64,000 bases of DNA. Source: Streptomycetaceae bacterium (GTDB lineage Bacteria > Actinomycetota > Actinomycetes > Nanopelagicales > Nanopelagicaceae). The stretch covers positions 124,001 through 188,000 of the forward strand of contig JAIXXJ010000021.1 of assembly GCA_027490815.1 (NCBI GenBank), read 5' to 3'. Each line of letters starts with the position of its first letter. Positions within the stretch are counted from its first letter, which is position 1. Positions 47,528-55,495 of the stretch are shown one piece after another. The position numbers and the translations under genes are program-made. The notes under the pieces were generated by a model, which searched no databases, was not told the DNA's origin, and worked only from the letters and a program-made list of their open reading frames with translations.

Positions 47528-48280
47528 ATGAGCACACTAGAAATCCGCGGACTCGAAGTTACAGTCGATACCGATAATGGAGTCGTTGAAATTCTCAAAG
47601 GAGTTGACCTAACAATCAAATCTGGAGAAACGCACGCAATTATGGGACCCAATGGATCAGGAAAATCCACTCTTGCTTACTCAATAGCAGGTCATCCAAA
47701 GTACACAATTACCGGTGGAACAGTTACTTTAGATGGAGCAGATGTCCTTGAAATGAGCGTTGATGAAAGAGCAAAGGCTGGACTGTTTTTAGCGATGCAA
47801 TATCCAGTTGAAGTACCCGGTGTTTCAGTTTCAAACTTCCTGCGTACTGCAGCGACGGCTCTTCGCGGAGAGGCTCCAAAGCTTCGTACATGGGTCACAG
47901 AAGTAAAGTCTGCCATGGAAGCATTGAACATGGATCCAGCATTTGCCACTAGAAATGTTAACGAGGGTTTTTCAGGTGGAGAGAAAAAGCGTCATGAGAT
48001 TATGCAGCTCGAACTGCTAAAGCCGAAGATGGCTATTTTGGACGAAACAGATTCCGGGTTAGATGTCGATGCCTTGCGCATTGTTTCGGAGGGAGTAAAT
48101 CGAGCAAAAGAAGCCAATAACTTGGGCGTCATTTTGATTACCCACTACACACGAATTCTTCGTTACATAAAGCCCGATTTTGTTCATGTTTTCGCAAACG
48201 GTCGCATTGTTGAACAAGGCGGACCTGAGCTTGCTGAAAAACTTGAAGCGAACGGTTATGCCGATTACGTTAGCAAGTAA
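47528..48280 (+). CDS. sufC: Fe-S cluster assembly ATPase SufC
   Basis: SufC is the ABC-type ATPase that remodels SufB-SufD. The 250-residue protein has Walker A IMGPNGSGKSTLAYSIAG, the SufC-specific Q-loop region LFLAMQYPVEVPGVSVSNFLR, signature GFSGGEKKRHEIMQLELL, Walker B AILDETDSGLDVDALR and the H-loop ILITHYTRILRYI. A purine-rich GAAGAGAAGAAG precedes the ATG. sufS follows eight bases later. No membrane permease is associated, as expected for this soluble complex. Confidence 0.98.
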   Translation: MSTLEIRGLEVTVDTDNGVVEILKGVDLTIKSGETHAIMGPNGSGKSTLAYSIAGHPKYTITGGTVTLDGADVLEMSVDERAKAGLFLAMQYPVEVPGVSVSNFLRTAATALRGEAPKLRTWVTEVKSAMEALNMDPAFATRNVNEGFSGGEKKRHEIMQLELLKPKMAILDETDSGLDVDALRIVSEGVNRAKEANNLGVILITHYTRILRYIKPDFVHVFANGRIVEQGGPELAEKLEANGYADYVSK

Positions 48281-48288
48281 GTAGTTTC

Positions 48289-49527
48289 ATGAGTTTAGAT
48301 GTCGCAACTATTCGCAAAGATTTCCCAATCTTTGACCGAACGGTTCGCGATGGAAAAAAACTCATATATCTCGACAGTGGAGCAACCAGTCAAAAGCCAA
48401 ATTCGGTAATTGACGCCGAAGGCGATTTTTATAGGTTTCATAACGCTGCGGTACATCGCGGGGCTCATCAGTTGGCAGAAGAGGCTACCGATGCATATGA
48501 AGGCGCTCGTTCAAAGGTTGCATCGTTTTTAGGAGCAAGAGCCGAAGAGATTGTTTTCACTAAGGGCGCCACCGAGTCATTGAATTTAATTGCATACGCA
48601 ATGGGAAATGCAGCTAGTGGATCCCGTTTTGCTCTAACTTCTAAAGATCAAATTGTTGTTACGGAGATGGAACACCACGCCAATCTCATTCCTTGGCAGC
48701 AATTAGCCGCACGCACTGGGGCGCAGTTAACTTGGTTTGAAGTTCTTCCTGATGGTCGGCTTGATCTTAATTCAATTAACGAGGTCATTTCAGAGAATAC
48801 AAAGGTCGTTGCTTTAACGCACCAATCAAATGTTTTGGGCACCATTAACCCATTAGATGCAATAGTGGCTCGTGCCCATGAAGTTGGCGCCGTTGTTGTA
48901 CTTGACGCATGTCAATCTGTTCCTCATATGCCTATTGATGTAAAGACATTGGGAGTAGATTTCCTAGTTTTCTCTGGACACAAAGCCATAGGTCCAACTG
49001 GGGTGGGTGTTCTTTGGAGTTCTGTCCTAGAGGAGTTACCACCGTTTCTTTTTGGTGGGTCAATGATTGAAAACGTCACAATGAAATCTGCAACATGGGC
49101 ACCTGCTCCTAAACGATTTGAAGCGGGAGTGCCGAATATGGCCCAGGCAGTTGGCTTAGGTGCTGCCATAGATTATTTGAGTAAAGTCGGAATGGATAAA
49201 ATTCATGAACACGAATTGCTATTGACGAAGTATTTTTTAGAGCAGTTGCAAAAAGTTCCAACATTAAAGATTATCGGACCCACCGATCTCGAACTTCGAG
49301 GTTCCTGTATCTCATTTACTGTGGGCCAGATCCACCCTCATGATCTTGGTCAATATTTAGATAGCCAGGGAGTAGCCGTTCGCACCGGTCATCATTGCGC
49401 TTGGCCCTTGACTCGAAAATTAGGAGTACCTGCAACGACCAGAGCTTCTCTTTATCTTTACAACTTCGAAGAAGAGTGCGATCTACTTGTGGAAGCAATA
49501 GTCAAAGCTCAGAAATACTTTGCATGA
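48289..49527 (+). CDS. sufS: Cysteine desulfurase SufS
   Basis: SufS is the PLP enzyme that converts cysteine to alanine and carries the sulfur as a persulfide. The 412-residue class V aminotransferase fold shows IYLDSGATSQKP, EMEHHANLIPWQ, the PLP lysine in FLVFSGHKAIGPTGVG and the catalytic cysteine in VAVRTGHHCAWPLTRKLG. The ALTHQSNVLGTINP block is typical of type II (SufS/CsdA). Its stop overlaps the sufU start, matching the SufS-SufU pairing of Gram-positive bacteria where SufU accepts the sulfur. Confidence 0.98.
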   Translation: MSLDVATIRKDFPIFDRTVRDGKKLIYLDSGATSQKPNSVIDAEGDFYRFHNAAVHRGAHQLAEEATDAYEGARSKVASFLGARAEEIVFTKGATESLNLIAYAMGNAASGSRFALTSKDQIVVTEMEHHANLIPWQQLAARTGAQLTWFEVLPDGRLDLNSINEVISENTKVVALTHQSNVLGTINPLDAIVARAHEVGAVVVLDACQSVPHMPIDVKTLGVDFLVFSGHKAIGPTGVGVLWSSVLEELPPFLFGGSMIENVTMKSATWAPAPKRFEAGVPNMAQAVGLGAAIDYLSKVGMDKIHEHELLLTKYFLEQLQKVPTLKIIGPTDLELRGSCISFTVGQIHPHDLGQYLDSQGVAVRTGHHCAWPLTRKLGVPATTRASLYLYNFEEECDLLVEAIVKAQKYFA

Positions 49528-49991
49528 TGGAATTGGATAGCCTTTATCAAGAAGTGATCCTGGATCACTATAAACACCCACTCAACAAAGGGCTATCAGA
49601 AGAATATGACGTTCAGGTTCACCATATAAATCCAAGTTGTGGAGATGAAATAACTTTTAATCTCTCTACAGAAGGTGGGATTATCAAATCCATCACCTGG
49701 GATGGGGTTGGTTGCTCGATCTCACAGGCCAGTGTCTCGATCGCCAGTGATCTTCTGCTTAACAAAACTCTTGAGCAAGCAGGTTCTATTGCCGAAGTTT
49801 TCATCGAACTGATGCATAGCAAAGGAACGAAAGATGGAGATCCCCTAGTCCTTGAGGACGCAGTAGCGCTGGCCGGTGTCTCAAAGTTTCCTGCTCGAAT
49901 CAAATGCGCTTTACTCGGGTGGATGGCCTTTAAGGATGCAGCCGTTAGAATTAAACAGTTAAAAGAGCCAGACACTAGAGGGAGCAACTAA
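49524..49991 (+). CDS. sufU: SufU zinc-dependent sulfurtransferase
   Basis: SufU takes persulfide sulfur from SufS using a zinc site. It is 155 residues from ATG 49524; a second ATG follows immediately at 49527. The track start at 49395 lies in sufS. IscU-like zinc/active-site residues are in HHINPSCGDEITF (Cys39, Asp41), GVGCSISQASVSIASD (Cys64) and the distal FPARIKCALLGWMAFKDA. The insertion between the second and third cysteine that marks SufU rather than IscU is present. It overlaps sufS and, by one base, sufT. Confidence 0.96.
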   Translation: MMELDSLYQEVILDHYKHPLNKGLSEEYDVQVHHINPSCGDEITFNLSTEGGIIKSITWDGVGCSISQASVSIASDLLLNKTLEQAGSIAEVFIELMHSKGTKDGDPLVLEDAVALAGVSKFPARIKCALLGWMAFKDAAVRIKQLKEPDTRGSN

Positions 49992-50302
49992 TGACAACTT
50001 CAATCGAGGATGTAACTGAGGCTATGAAGGATGTAGTCGATCCAGAACTTGGAATCAATGTTGTCGACTTAGGTCTTATTTACGATGTTATGGTTGATGA
50101 AGCCAACATTGCGATACTCAACATGACATTAACCTCAGCTGCTTGCCCTTTACAGGACGTTATTGAAGATCAAACAAGGGCTGCGTTAGCCGGAATGACT
50201 AATGATGTGAAAATCAACTGGGTATGGATGCCACCTTGGGGACCAGACAAGATTAGTGATGATGGGAGAGATCAGCTTCGTGCTCTAGGTTTCACGGTTT
50301 AA
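49991..50302 (+). CDS. sufT: SufT/DUF59 (MIP18-family) Fe-S maturation protein
   Basis: This small metal-sulfur cluster maturation factor belongs to the DUF59 family and closes the suf operon. The 103-residue protein has the family core VVDPELGINVVDLGLIYDV and the conserved cysteine in LTSAACPLQDVIEDQ, ending WMPPWGPDKISDDGRDQLRALGF as in actinobacterial paralogues. In other bacteria SufT assists cluster delivery to target proteins such as aconitase or lipoate synthase. Its ATG overlaps the sufU stop (TAATG). The next gene, an ABC exporter, begins three bases later but is functionally distinct. Confidence 0.95.
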   Translation: MTTSIEDVTEAMKDVVDPELGINVVDLGLIYDVMVDEANIAILNMTLTSAACPLQDVIEDQTRAALAGMTNDVKINWVWMPPWGPDKISDDGRDQLRALGFTV

Positions 50303-50305
50303 AGA

Positions 50306-52177
50306 ATGTCTATGCATGGTGCATGGCTGAACTACCGTTCAATGACGGCAGATCCATCACTTAAAGAGCAGAAGTTAAAGCCAGGAACAGTCAAACGAAT
50401 ATTCTCTTTTGCAAAGCCCTACCAAGTAAGTATCTATATTTACCTTGCCACAGTTGTAGTAGATGCGGCCTTAATTGTTGTGACTCCACTTTTGCTAAAA
50501 AAACTAATCGATGATGGTGTTATTCCAAAGGATTCTTCAGTAGTTACCCAATTAGCTTTCTTTGTTGCCTTAATTGCGATTGCAGATGCAGCCTTTAACA
50601 TGCTGGGGAGATACTTTTCCTCGCGTATAGGTGAAGGTCTTATTTATGATTTAAGATCTTTGGTTTTCGCCCACGTGCAAAAGCAGTCGATTGCATTCTT
50701 TACCCGTACCCAGACAGGTGCGCTTATTTCTAGGATCAATTCGGATGTTATTGGTGCGCAGCAGGCATTTACTTCTACTCTCTCGGGCCTAGTGAGTAAT
50801 GTAGTTAGCCTTTTATTGGTTGGCATAACTATGTTGATTTTGTCGTGGCAAATAACTATTTTCTCCCTGCTCATGCTGCCTTTGTTCTTAATACCAACTA
50901 AATGGGTAGGCCGTCGATTGCAATCACTCACCCGTGAATCGTTTACTCTTAATTCAGAGATGTCTAGCACTATGACAGAACGCTTCAACGTTTCAGGTGC
51001 CATGCTGGTTTCACTCTATGGCCAGCCATTACGTGAGGAAGCTAGTTTTCGAGTACGCGCACGTCGAGTGGCAGATATCGGCATTAAAACCGCCATGCTC
51101 AATCGACTTTTCTTTATCGCCCTCACAAGTGTGGCTGCAATTGCAACAGCTATTGCATATGGAATTGGTGGCCATCTTGCTATCAACGGTGGACTTACTG
51201 TTGGGACATTACTTGCAATCACTGCCTTGCTAGCACGCCTTTATGGTCCCTTGACAGCATTATCAAACGTGCGAATAGATGTTATGACATCACTTGTTTC
51301 ATTCGAGCGAGTTTTTGAAGTTCTGGATCTTGAGCCCATGGTTAAGGATAGAAGTGGCGCCATTGCGCTTAATTCTTCAAAGGGAAAAATCGAGTTCAAA
51401 AATGTTGACTTTTCGTATCCGAATGCACAGGAAATTTCCTTGGCTTCACTTGAATCAGTTGCCAAGGCTGAAACAGTTACATCTGGAATAGTTTTAAAGG
51501 GATTAACTTTTACAGTTGAGCCCGGTACAACAACTGCGTTAGTTGGGCCATCGGGTGCAGGTAAGACAACAATAAGTGCTCTTATTCCACGCCTCTACGA
51601 CGTAACAGGTGGATCTATTCAAATTGATGGAAATGACATTCGTGATGTGACCTTGGAATCACTTCGAAATTCAATTGGCATTGTCATGCAAGATGCACAC
51701 CTGTTCCACGAGACTATTGGTGAAAATTTAAGTTATGCAAAGCAAGATGCCACTCAGGATCAGATGCAGAGTGCATGTGAGGCAGCGCAAATTTGGGATC
51801 TTGTTCAGTCACTTCCTAATGGGTTAGAAACTATGGTGGGTGAACGCGGTCATCGCCTCTCTGGGGGAGAGAAACAACGATTAGCTATCGCACGATTGCT
51901 TTTAAAATCTCCATCTATTGTTATTCTCGATGAAGCAACCGCTCATCTAGATGCAGAAAATGAGCAGCTGGTACATGCCGCACTTTCTAACGCCCTTAAG
52001 GGCAGGACTAGCATTGTCATTGCCCACCGTTTAAGTACGGTACGTGAGGCTGACCAAATACTTGTTCTGGACAAGGGTGTCATTGTCGAGCAAGGTAAAC
52101 ACGATGAACTCATTGCACGTGGCGGACTTTATTCAGAACTTTATAACAGGCAGGATCTATCGGGTACGACGAATTAA
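50306..52177 (+). CDS. ABC exporter with fused membrane and ATPase domains (MdlB/MsbA-like)
   Basis: The 623-residue half-transporter has an N-terminal cytoplasmic stretch, six hydrophobic segments in a type 1 exporter membrane domain (about 35-345), and an ATPase domain from about 375. Walker A is VGPSGAGKTTISALIPRLYD, Q-loop IVMQDAHLFHETIGENL, signature RLSGGEKQRLAIARLL, Walker B IVILDEATAHLDAENE and H-loop IVIAHRLSTVREAD. It should act as a homodimer or heterodimer, exporting a lipid, drug or peptide; the substrate cannot be read. It begins three bases after sufT and its 3' end overlaps the end of the SURF1 gene on the opposite strand by 21 bases. Confidence 0.93.
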   Translation: MSMHGAWLNYRSMTADPSLKEQKLKPGTVKRIFSFAKPYQVSIYIYLATVVVDAALIVVTPLLLKKLIDDGVIPKDSSVVTQLAFFVALIAIADAAFNMLGRYFSSRIGEGLIYDLRSLVFAHVQKQSIAFFTRTQTGALISRINSDVIGAQQAFTSTLSGLVSNVVSLLLVGITMLILSWQITIFSLLMLPLFLIPTKWVGRRLQSLTRESFTLNSEMSSTMTERFNVSGAMLVSLYGQPLREEASFRVRARRVADIGIKTAMLNRLFFIALTSVAAIATAIAYGIGGHLAINGGLTVGTLLAITALLARLYGPLTALSNVRIDVMTSLVSFERVFEVLDLEPMVKDRSGAIALNSSKGKIEFKNVDFSYPNAQEISLASLESVAKAETVTSGIVLKGLTFTVEPGTTTALVGPSGAGKTTISALIPRLYDVTGGSIQIDGNDIRDVTLESLRNSIGIVMQDAHLFHETIGENLSYAKQDATQDQMQSACEAAQIWDLVQSLPNGLETMVGERGHRLSGGEKQRLAIARLLLKSPSIVILDEATAHLDAENEQLVHAALSNALKGRTSIVIAHRLSTVREADQILVLDKGVIVEQGKHDELIARGGLYSELYNRQDLSGTTN

Positions 52178-52882
52178 AATTCGGCCATAAACGATCAGTC
52201 CGCCAAAGAATAGCCACTGCAGCGCGTAGGCCATATGAGGACCATCGCTTAACTCAGGTAATTGCGCAGGGACAGCAGGAGTTAATTGTGGGAGGGATCC
52301 ACTTATTAAGTCGATGTAATATTTTTCAGTTTCTAATTGAGATTGCGCATTTAATTTACTGACTATTCCTTCTCCGGCGGAACTAATTGCAAAGAATGCA
52401 CCTCGGGGTAGGGATGAATCCAGGCGAACTCGACCTTCGATTTCTACTTGACCTACCGGAAGTGAAGGGATCGTGGGTTTAGTCAGAGCGGTTTCACCAG
52501 CTTGAACCCACCCTCGATCAACCCAGAATTCCTCCCCAGTGTCTAAACGGAACAAAGTTAAAACTTGAAATCCATATTGGCCTTCGAAGTATCTGTTTCT
52601 CAACAAAATCTGCTGGTCTTCATCAAACTCACCAACAGCACGAACCACTCGCCACTCATAGGATTGCGCAAGACTTGAAAGATTTTGAACCTGATCAAGT
52701 CCTATAGATTGCTGAGTGATGCGTTCTTTAATAACAGTATTTCGTTCATGTCGGTCAACCCCACGTTGGTATTGCCACTGAGCACCCCATAAACACAGCA
52801 TAAAAAGCAAAAGGGCCACCAATGACTTGAAAATCGGCCATGATTCTCTTTGCTTAGAATCTAGGGTTCTCTTCAGAGCCAT
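52157..52882 (-). CDS. SURF1-family cytochrome oxidase assembly protein
   Basis: SURF1 proteins help insert heme A into the aa3-type oxidase. The 241-residue protein has the family layout. A first helix near residues 17-37 (KSLVALLLFMLCLWGAQWQYQRG), a globular extracytoplasmic region with EYEWRVVRAVGEFDEDQQILLRNR-like strands and WVDRGWVQAGE, and a C-terminal helix after HMAYALQWLFFGGLIVYGR are visible. It starts on the last base of the DUF3099 stop (TAATG on the minus strand). With ctaA elsewhere in the window it points to aerobic aa3 respiration. Confidence 0.92.
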   Translation of the reverse strand: MALKRTLDSKQRESWPIFKSLVALLLFMLCLWGAQWQYQRGVDRHERNTVIKERITQQSIGLDQVQNLSSLAQSYEWRVVRAVGEFDEDQQILLRNRYFEGQYGFQVLTLFRLDTGEEFWVDRGWVQAGETALTKPTIPSLPVGQVEIEGRVRLDSSLPRGAFFAISSAGEGIVSKLNAQSQLETEKYYIDLISGSLPQLTPAVPAQLPELSDGPHMAYALQWLFFGGLIVYGRILIRRTR

Positions 52883-53154
52883 TAATCAATTGCCAGTGGT
52901 TTATCTTTTAATACGTCTTCTCGGGTGGAGATTGTTTCGCGTCCAGCATTGGCTATGACCACTGCAAAATAGGGCAAAGTTACGGCTCCTAAAAGAGCAA
53001 ACCATCGATATGGACTTGGCAATACAACCGTCAAAATGAAGCAAGCAGTTCGTATCATCATTGAAATAAAATAGCGCTTTTGTCGACCCGCTTGATCTCT
53101 TGTCAGGGCAGAAGGCGCCGTGGTGATGTCAAAAACCTTCTTCTCTTTATTCAC
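52882..53154 (-). CDS. DUF3099 membrane protein
   Basis: The 90-residue actinobacterial protein of unknown function has the DUF3099 pattern: VFDITTAPSALTRDQAGRQKRYFISMMIRTACFILTVV, read in segments, then a second helix and PYFAVVIANAGRE. Two membrane helices (about 31-45 and 52-68) are predicted by eye. The start is GTG with TACCCT six bases upstream, again leaderless in layout. It leads a two-gene unit with SURF1, which hints at a link with respiratory-complex assembly but does not prove one. Confidence 0.88.
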   Translation of the reverse strand: MNKEKKVFDITTAPSALTRDQAGRQKRYFISMMIRTACFILTVVLPSPYRWFALLGAVTLPYFAVVIANAGRETISTREDVLKDKPLAID

Positions 53155-53160
53155 TTCTCA

Positions 53161-53166
53161 AGGGTA
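53161..53166 (-). promoter_or_regulatory. -10 box (TACCCT) of the DUF3099-SURF1 unit
   Basis: On the minus strand TACCCT ends six bases before the GTG at 53154, showing that the leaderless layout here also applies to a GTG start. Confidence 0.45.
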
Positions 53167-53269
53167 GTGCTCGAGGCTTAAGATTTCCTGCTGGGCAAGA
53201 TGTAGGGAACGCTCAAATAATGCCCAGATTTCCACTTTTGCGCCAGAGTGGGTAATCTTGGGCCCAGAC

Positions 53270-53308
53270 CAGTGGAGTAACAACCACTGCAAGAGGAGTT
53301 ACCGCTCC
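53270..53308 (+). promoter_or_regulatory. Candidate alternative-folding leader upstream of infC
   Basis: CAGTGG (53270-53275) can pair with CCACTG (53284-53289). GGAGTAAC (53274-53281) can instead pair with GTTAC plus CTCC (53298-53308, two-base bulge). The two stems share bases and exclude each other. The surrounding 53155-53426 gap of about 270 bases otherwise shows only a possible TAAGAT -10 at 53179. Confidence 0.4.
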
Positions 53309-53426
53309 CACCTTCATCGCCACTAGTGCGTGCTGGTTTGTCGGATTAGAGATTTCTCTCTTCTCCTTGCGGTTTTCTTTTGCAGCGCAGTTTCTCCAAA
53401 GCGTTCACGAACCGAAGGAGCACAAA

Positions 53427-54017
53427 GTCACCACCGAACCTCGCATTAATGATCGAATTCGCACGCCTCAAATTCGTTTAATCGGTTATACCGGAGAACA
53501 AGTTGGAGTTGTAGATATCGACACCGCACTAAAGATGGCCGATGAAGTAGGTCTTGATCTTGTTGAGATCGCTCCTGAAGCTAATCCACCTGTTTGCAAG
53601 ATCATGGACTTCGGAAAATACAAGTACGAAGTTGCCCAGAAAGCACGGGAAGCGCGGCAAAACCAGACCCACATTGTGGTTAAGGAAGTGCGGTTGACGC
53701 CAAAGATTGAAAATCATGACTATGAGACTAAACGGTCTCAAGTTGAGAAGTTTCTTAAGGGCGGAGACAAAGTCAAAGTGACAATGAAGTTTCGAGGACG
53801 TGAACAAACCAGACCTGAGCTAGGTTACAAAATGTTGCAACGTCTTGCAGAAGATATTGCAGAAGTTGGTTTCGTCGAATTTGCTCCAAAGCAAGAGGGA
53901 CGAAATATGACAATGGTTCTTGGTCCAACGAAGAAAAAGACAGAAGCAGTTGCAGAGGCAAAGGCAGCGCGCAAGGCGAAGGCCGATGCAGCTGTGCAAA
54001 CAATGGATGGAGCTTAG
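53427..54017 (+). CDS. infC: Translation initiation factor IF-3 (non-canonical start proposed)
   Basis: IF-3 keeps 30S subunits free and proofreads start codons. The conserved protein begins [28 protein letters not shown], and the two domains and linker run to the end ([23 protein letters not shown]-type core, [21 protein letters not shown]). AAGGAG at 53415-53420 points to a start about six bases on, where the codon is GTC. No ATG, GTG or TTG lies there, and the only upstream canonical option is TTG 53367, which adds a non-conserved leader and lacks a ribosome-binding site. A near-cognate start is a known autoregulatory device of infC (AUU in E. coli). From GTC the protein is 196 residues; from TTG 216. 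Confidence 0.9.
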   Translation, partial: VTTEPRINDRIRTPQIRLIGYTGEQVGVVDIDTALKMADEVGLDLVEIAPEANPPVCKIMDFGKYKYEVAQKAREARQNQTHIVVKEVRLTPKIENHDYETKRSQVEKFLKGGDKVKVTMKFRGREQTRPELGYKMLQRLAEDIAEVGFVEFAPKQEGRNMTMVLGPTKKKTEAVAEAKAARKAKADAAVQTMDGA

Positions 54018-54020
54018 AAG

Positions 54021-54218
54021 ATGCCAAAAATGAAGACACACAGCGGAGCAAAGAAAACATTCCGCGTTACAGGTTCTGGAAAGATCATGCACGAGCGTGC
54101 AGGAAAGCGCCACTTACTCGAGCGCAAGTCATCTCGTGTCACGCGCCGACTTTCTACAGAGTCAGCCGCTAAGCCAACCGTCGCAGTAACAGCCAAGCGC
54201 ATGCTTGGTTTGAAGTAA
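54021..54218 (+). CDS. rpmI: 50S ribosomal protein L35
   Basis: L35 is a small basic protein of the large subunit. Its 65 residues begin [21 protein letters not shown] and continue with [24 protein letters not shown], the standard L35 pattern. It lies three bases after infC and twelve before rplT, the universal infC-rpmI-rplT order. No anomaly was seen. Confidence 0.98.
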   Translation: MPKMKTHSGAKKTFRVTGSGKIMHERAGKRHLLERKSSRVTRRLSTESAAKPTVAVTAKRMLGLK

Positions 54219-54230
54219 GGAGTTAGTTAG

Positions 54231-54590
54231 ATGAGAGTAAAGCGCGGAGTTCACGCTGCTAAAAAGCGTCGTACAACATTAGAGCGTGCTAGCGGATACC
54301 GTGGGCAACGTTCACGTCTTTTCACAAAGGCAAAAGAGCAAGTCACGCACTCTATGGTTTATGCATTCAATGACCGTAAAGATAAGAAGGGTGATTTCCG
54401 CCGCCTTTGGATTCAAAGAATCAACGCAGGTTGCCGTGAACACGGCCTTACCTATAACCGATTTATTCAAGGTCTAAAGGCTTCAGGTGTTGAGGTAGAT
54501 CGTAGGGTTCTATCTGAACTTGCAACAAATGATCCAGCAACTTTCAAAACACTTGTAGATGTTGCTCGTAAGAGCCTTGCGTCTCTATAA
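54231..54590 (+). CDS. rplT: 50S ribosomal protein L20
   Basis: L20 is an early assembly protein of the large subunit and in many bacteria a repressor of the infC-rpmI-rplT operon. The 119-residue protein starts [29 protein letters not shown] in short blocks and contains [20 protein letters not shown] and [22 protein letters not shown]. Its TAA stop also forms the first three bases of the -10 box of the next gene. An L20-binding leader upstream of infC is possible but was not identified. Confidence 0.98.
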   Translation: MRVKRGVHAAKKRRTTLERASGYRGQRSRLFTKAKEQVTHSMVYAFNDRKDKKGDFRRLWIQRINAGCREHGLTYNRFIQGLKASGVEVDRRVLSELATNDPATFKTLVDVARKSLASL

Positions 54591-54593
54591 GAT
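54588..54593 (+). promoter_or_regulatory. -10 box (TAAGAT) of the SpoU gene, built on the rplT stop codon
   Basis: TAAGAT begins with the rplT stop TAA and ends six bases before the ATG at 54600. It mirrors the gltD/pyk junction. Confidence 0.5.
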
Positions 54594-54599
54594 CTTCTC

Positions 54600-55400
54600 A
54601 TGATTGAGAGCCTTAACTCGCCGCATATAGCGCGAGTTAAGGCTCTTACTAGTTCAAGAGGTACAAAAGAGCGAAAAAATGCTCGCCAGTTTGTTGCAGA
54701 GGGCTTGCAATGTGCAAAAGAGGCTTTATCGGCAAGGAATAATAGTTCTGATTTTCAGGCCCCTTTAATAGAGACGCTTTTTTTAACTGCTAACGGTCAT
54801 TCAAAAATAGGGCAAAACCAGGATCTTGTATTACCAAGCTCACTCGATGTTATCGATGTGAGTGATGAGGTCATGAGGCAAATGTCAGAGACAATTACTC
54901 CGCAAGGAATACTTGCTATTTGCTCAATTCCTGAGTCTGACATCTCATCCATAAAACTAAACGGAAAACGCAGGTTCATTTATCTTTCAGAAGTACAGGA
55001 CCCAGGAAATGCAGGCACTATTTTGCGTTCAGCCGATGCTTTCGGAATGGACGCTGTTATAACCTCGCCAGGTAGTGTGGATATGTTCTCTCCAAAAGTT
55101 GTAAGGAGCACAGCCGGTTCCTTGTGGCACATTCCTGTATTTGAGGGAGTAGAACTATCGGAGATTTTAAAACTCAACTTACGGGCGATTTCTCTTGGCG
55201 CAGATGGCTCTCGCGCATTAATTGACTATCAACCAAGCGGTGATGTGCTGGCTATTTTTGGAAACGAAGCACGTGGACTTACAGATTTGAATTCAATTTC
55301 TGGAGTCGAATTAGTAAAAATCCCCATGCCTGGGAATGCAGAAAGCCTGAATCTTTCAGCTGCTGCAACGATTGTGATGTACCACTTATCACTTGCTTGA
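54600..55400 (+). CDS. SpoU/TrmH-family RNA 2'-O-methyltransferase
   Basis: This is an SPOUT-class methyltransferase acting on the 2'-OH of rRNA or tRNA with SAM. It has 266 residues, with an N-terminal substrate-binding domain (SPHIARVKALTSSRGTKERKNARQFVAEG) and the C-terminal trefoil-knot domain. The motifs are YLSEVQDPGNAGTILRSADAFG, LAIFGNEARGLTDLN and VKIPMPGNAESLNLSAAATIVMYHLS. The place between rplT and pheS is the usual actinobacterial neighbourhood (TsnR-like, 23S rRNA). The exact nucleotide modified is not deducible. Confidence 0.93.
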   Translation: MIESLNSPHIARVKALTSSRGTKERKNARQFVAEGLQCAKEALSARNNSSDFQAPLIETLFLTANGHSKIGQNQDLVLPSSLDVIDVSDEVMRQMSETITPQGILAICSIPESDISSIKLNGKRRFIYLSEVQDPGNAGTILRSADAFGMDAVITSPGSVDMFSPKVVRSTAGSLWHIPVFEGVELSEILKLNLRAISLGADGSRALIDYQPSGDVLAIFGNEARGLTDLNSISGVELVKIPMPGNAESLNLSAAATIVMYHLSLA

Positions 55401-55483
55401 TTGGTCCTTTGCTTGACTAGGGGAGAATCACTCTTAACTGCCCAAGAGAGTCGAATATGCCGGCCTTATAAAGGCTCACAAGA

Positions 55484-55489
55484 TAGAGT
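55484..55489 (+). promoter_or_regulatory. -10 box (TAGAGT) of pheST
   Basis: TAGAGT ends six bases before ATG 55496, supporting that codon over the TTG at 55490. Upstream, GCCTT-ATA-AAGGC (55463-55475) is a short perfect inverted repeat at about the -35 position. Confidence 0.5.
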
Positions 55490-55495
55490 TTGACC

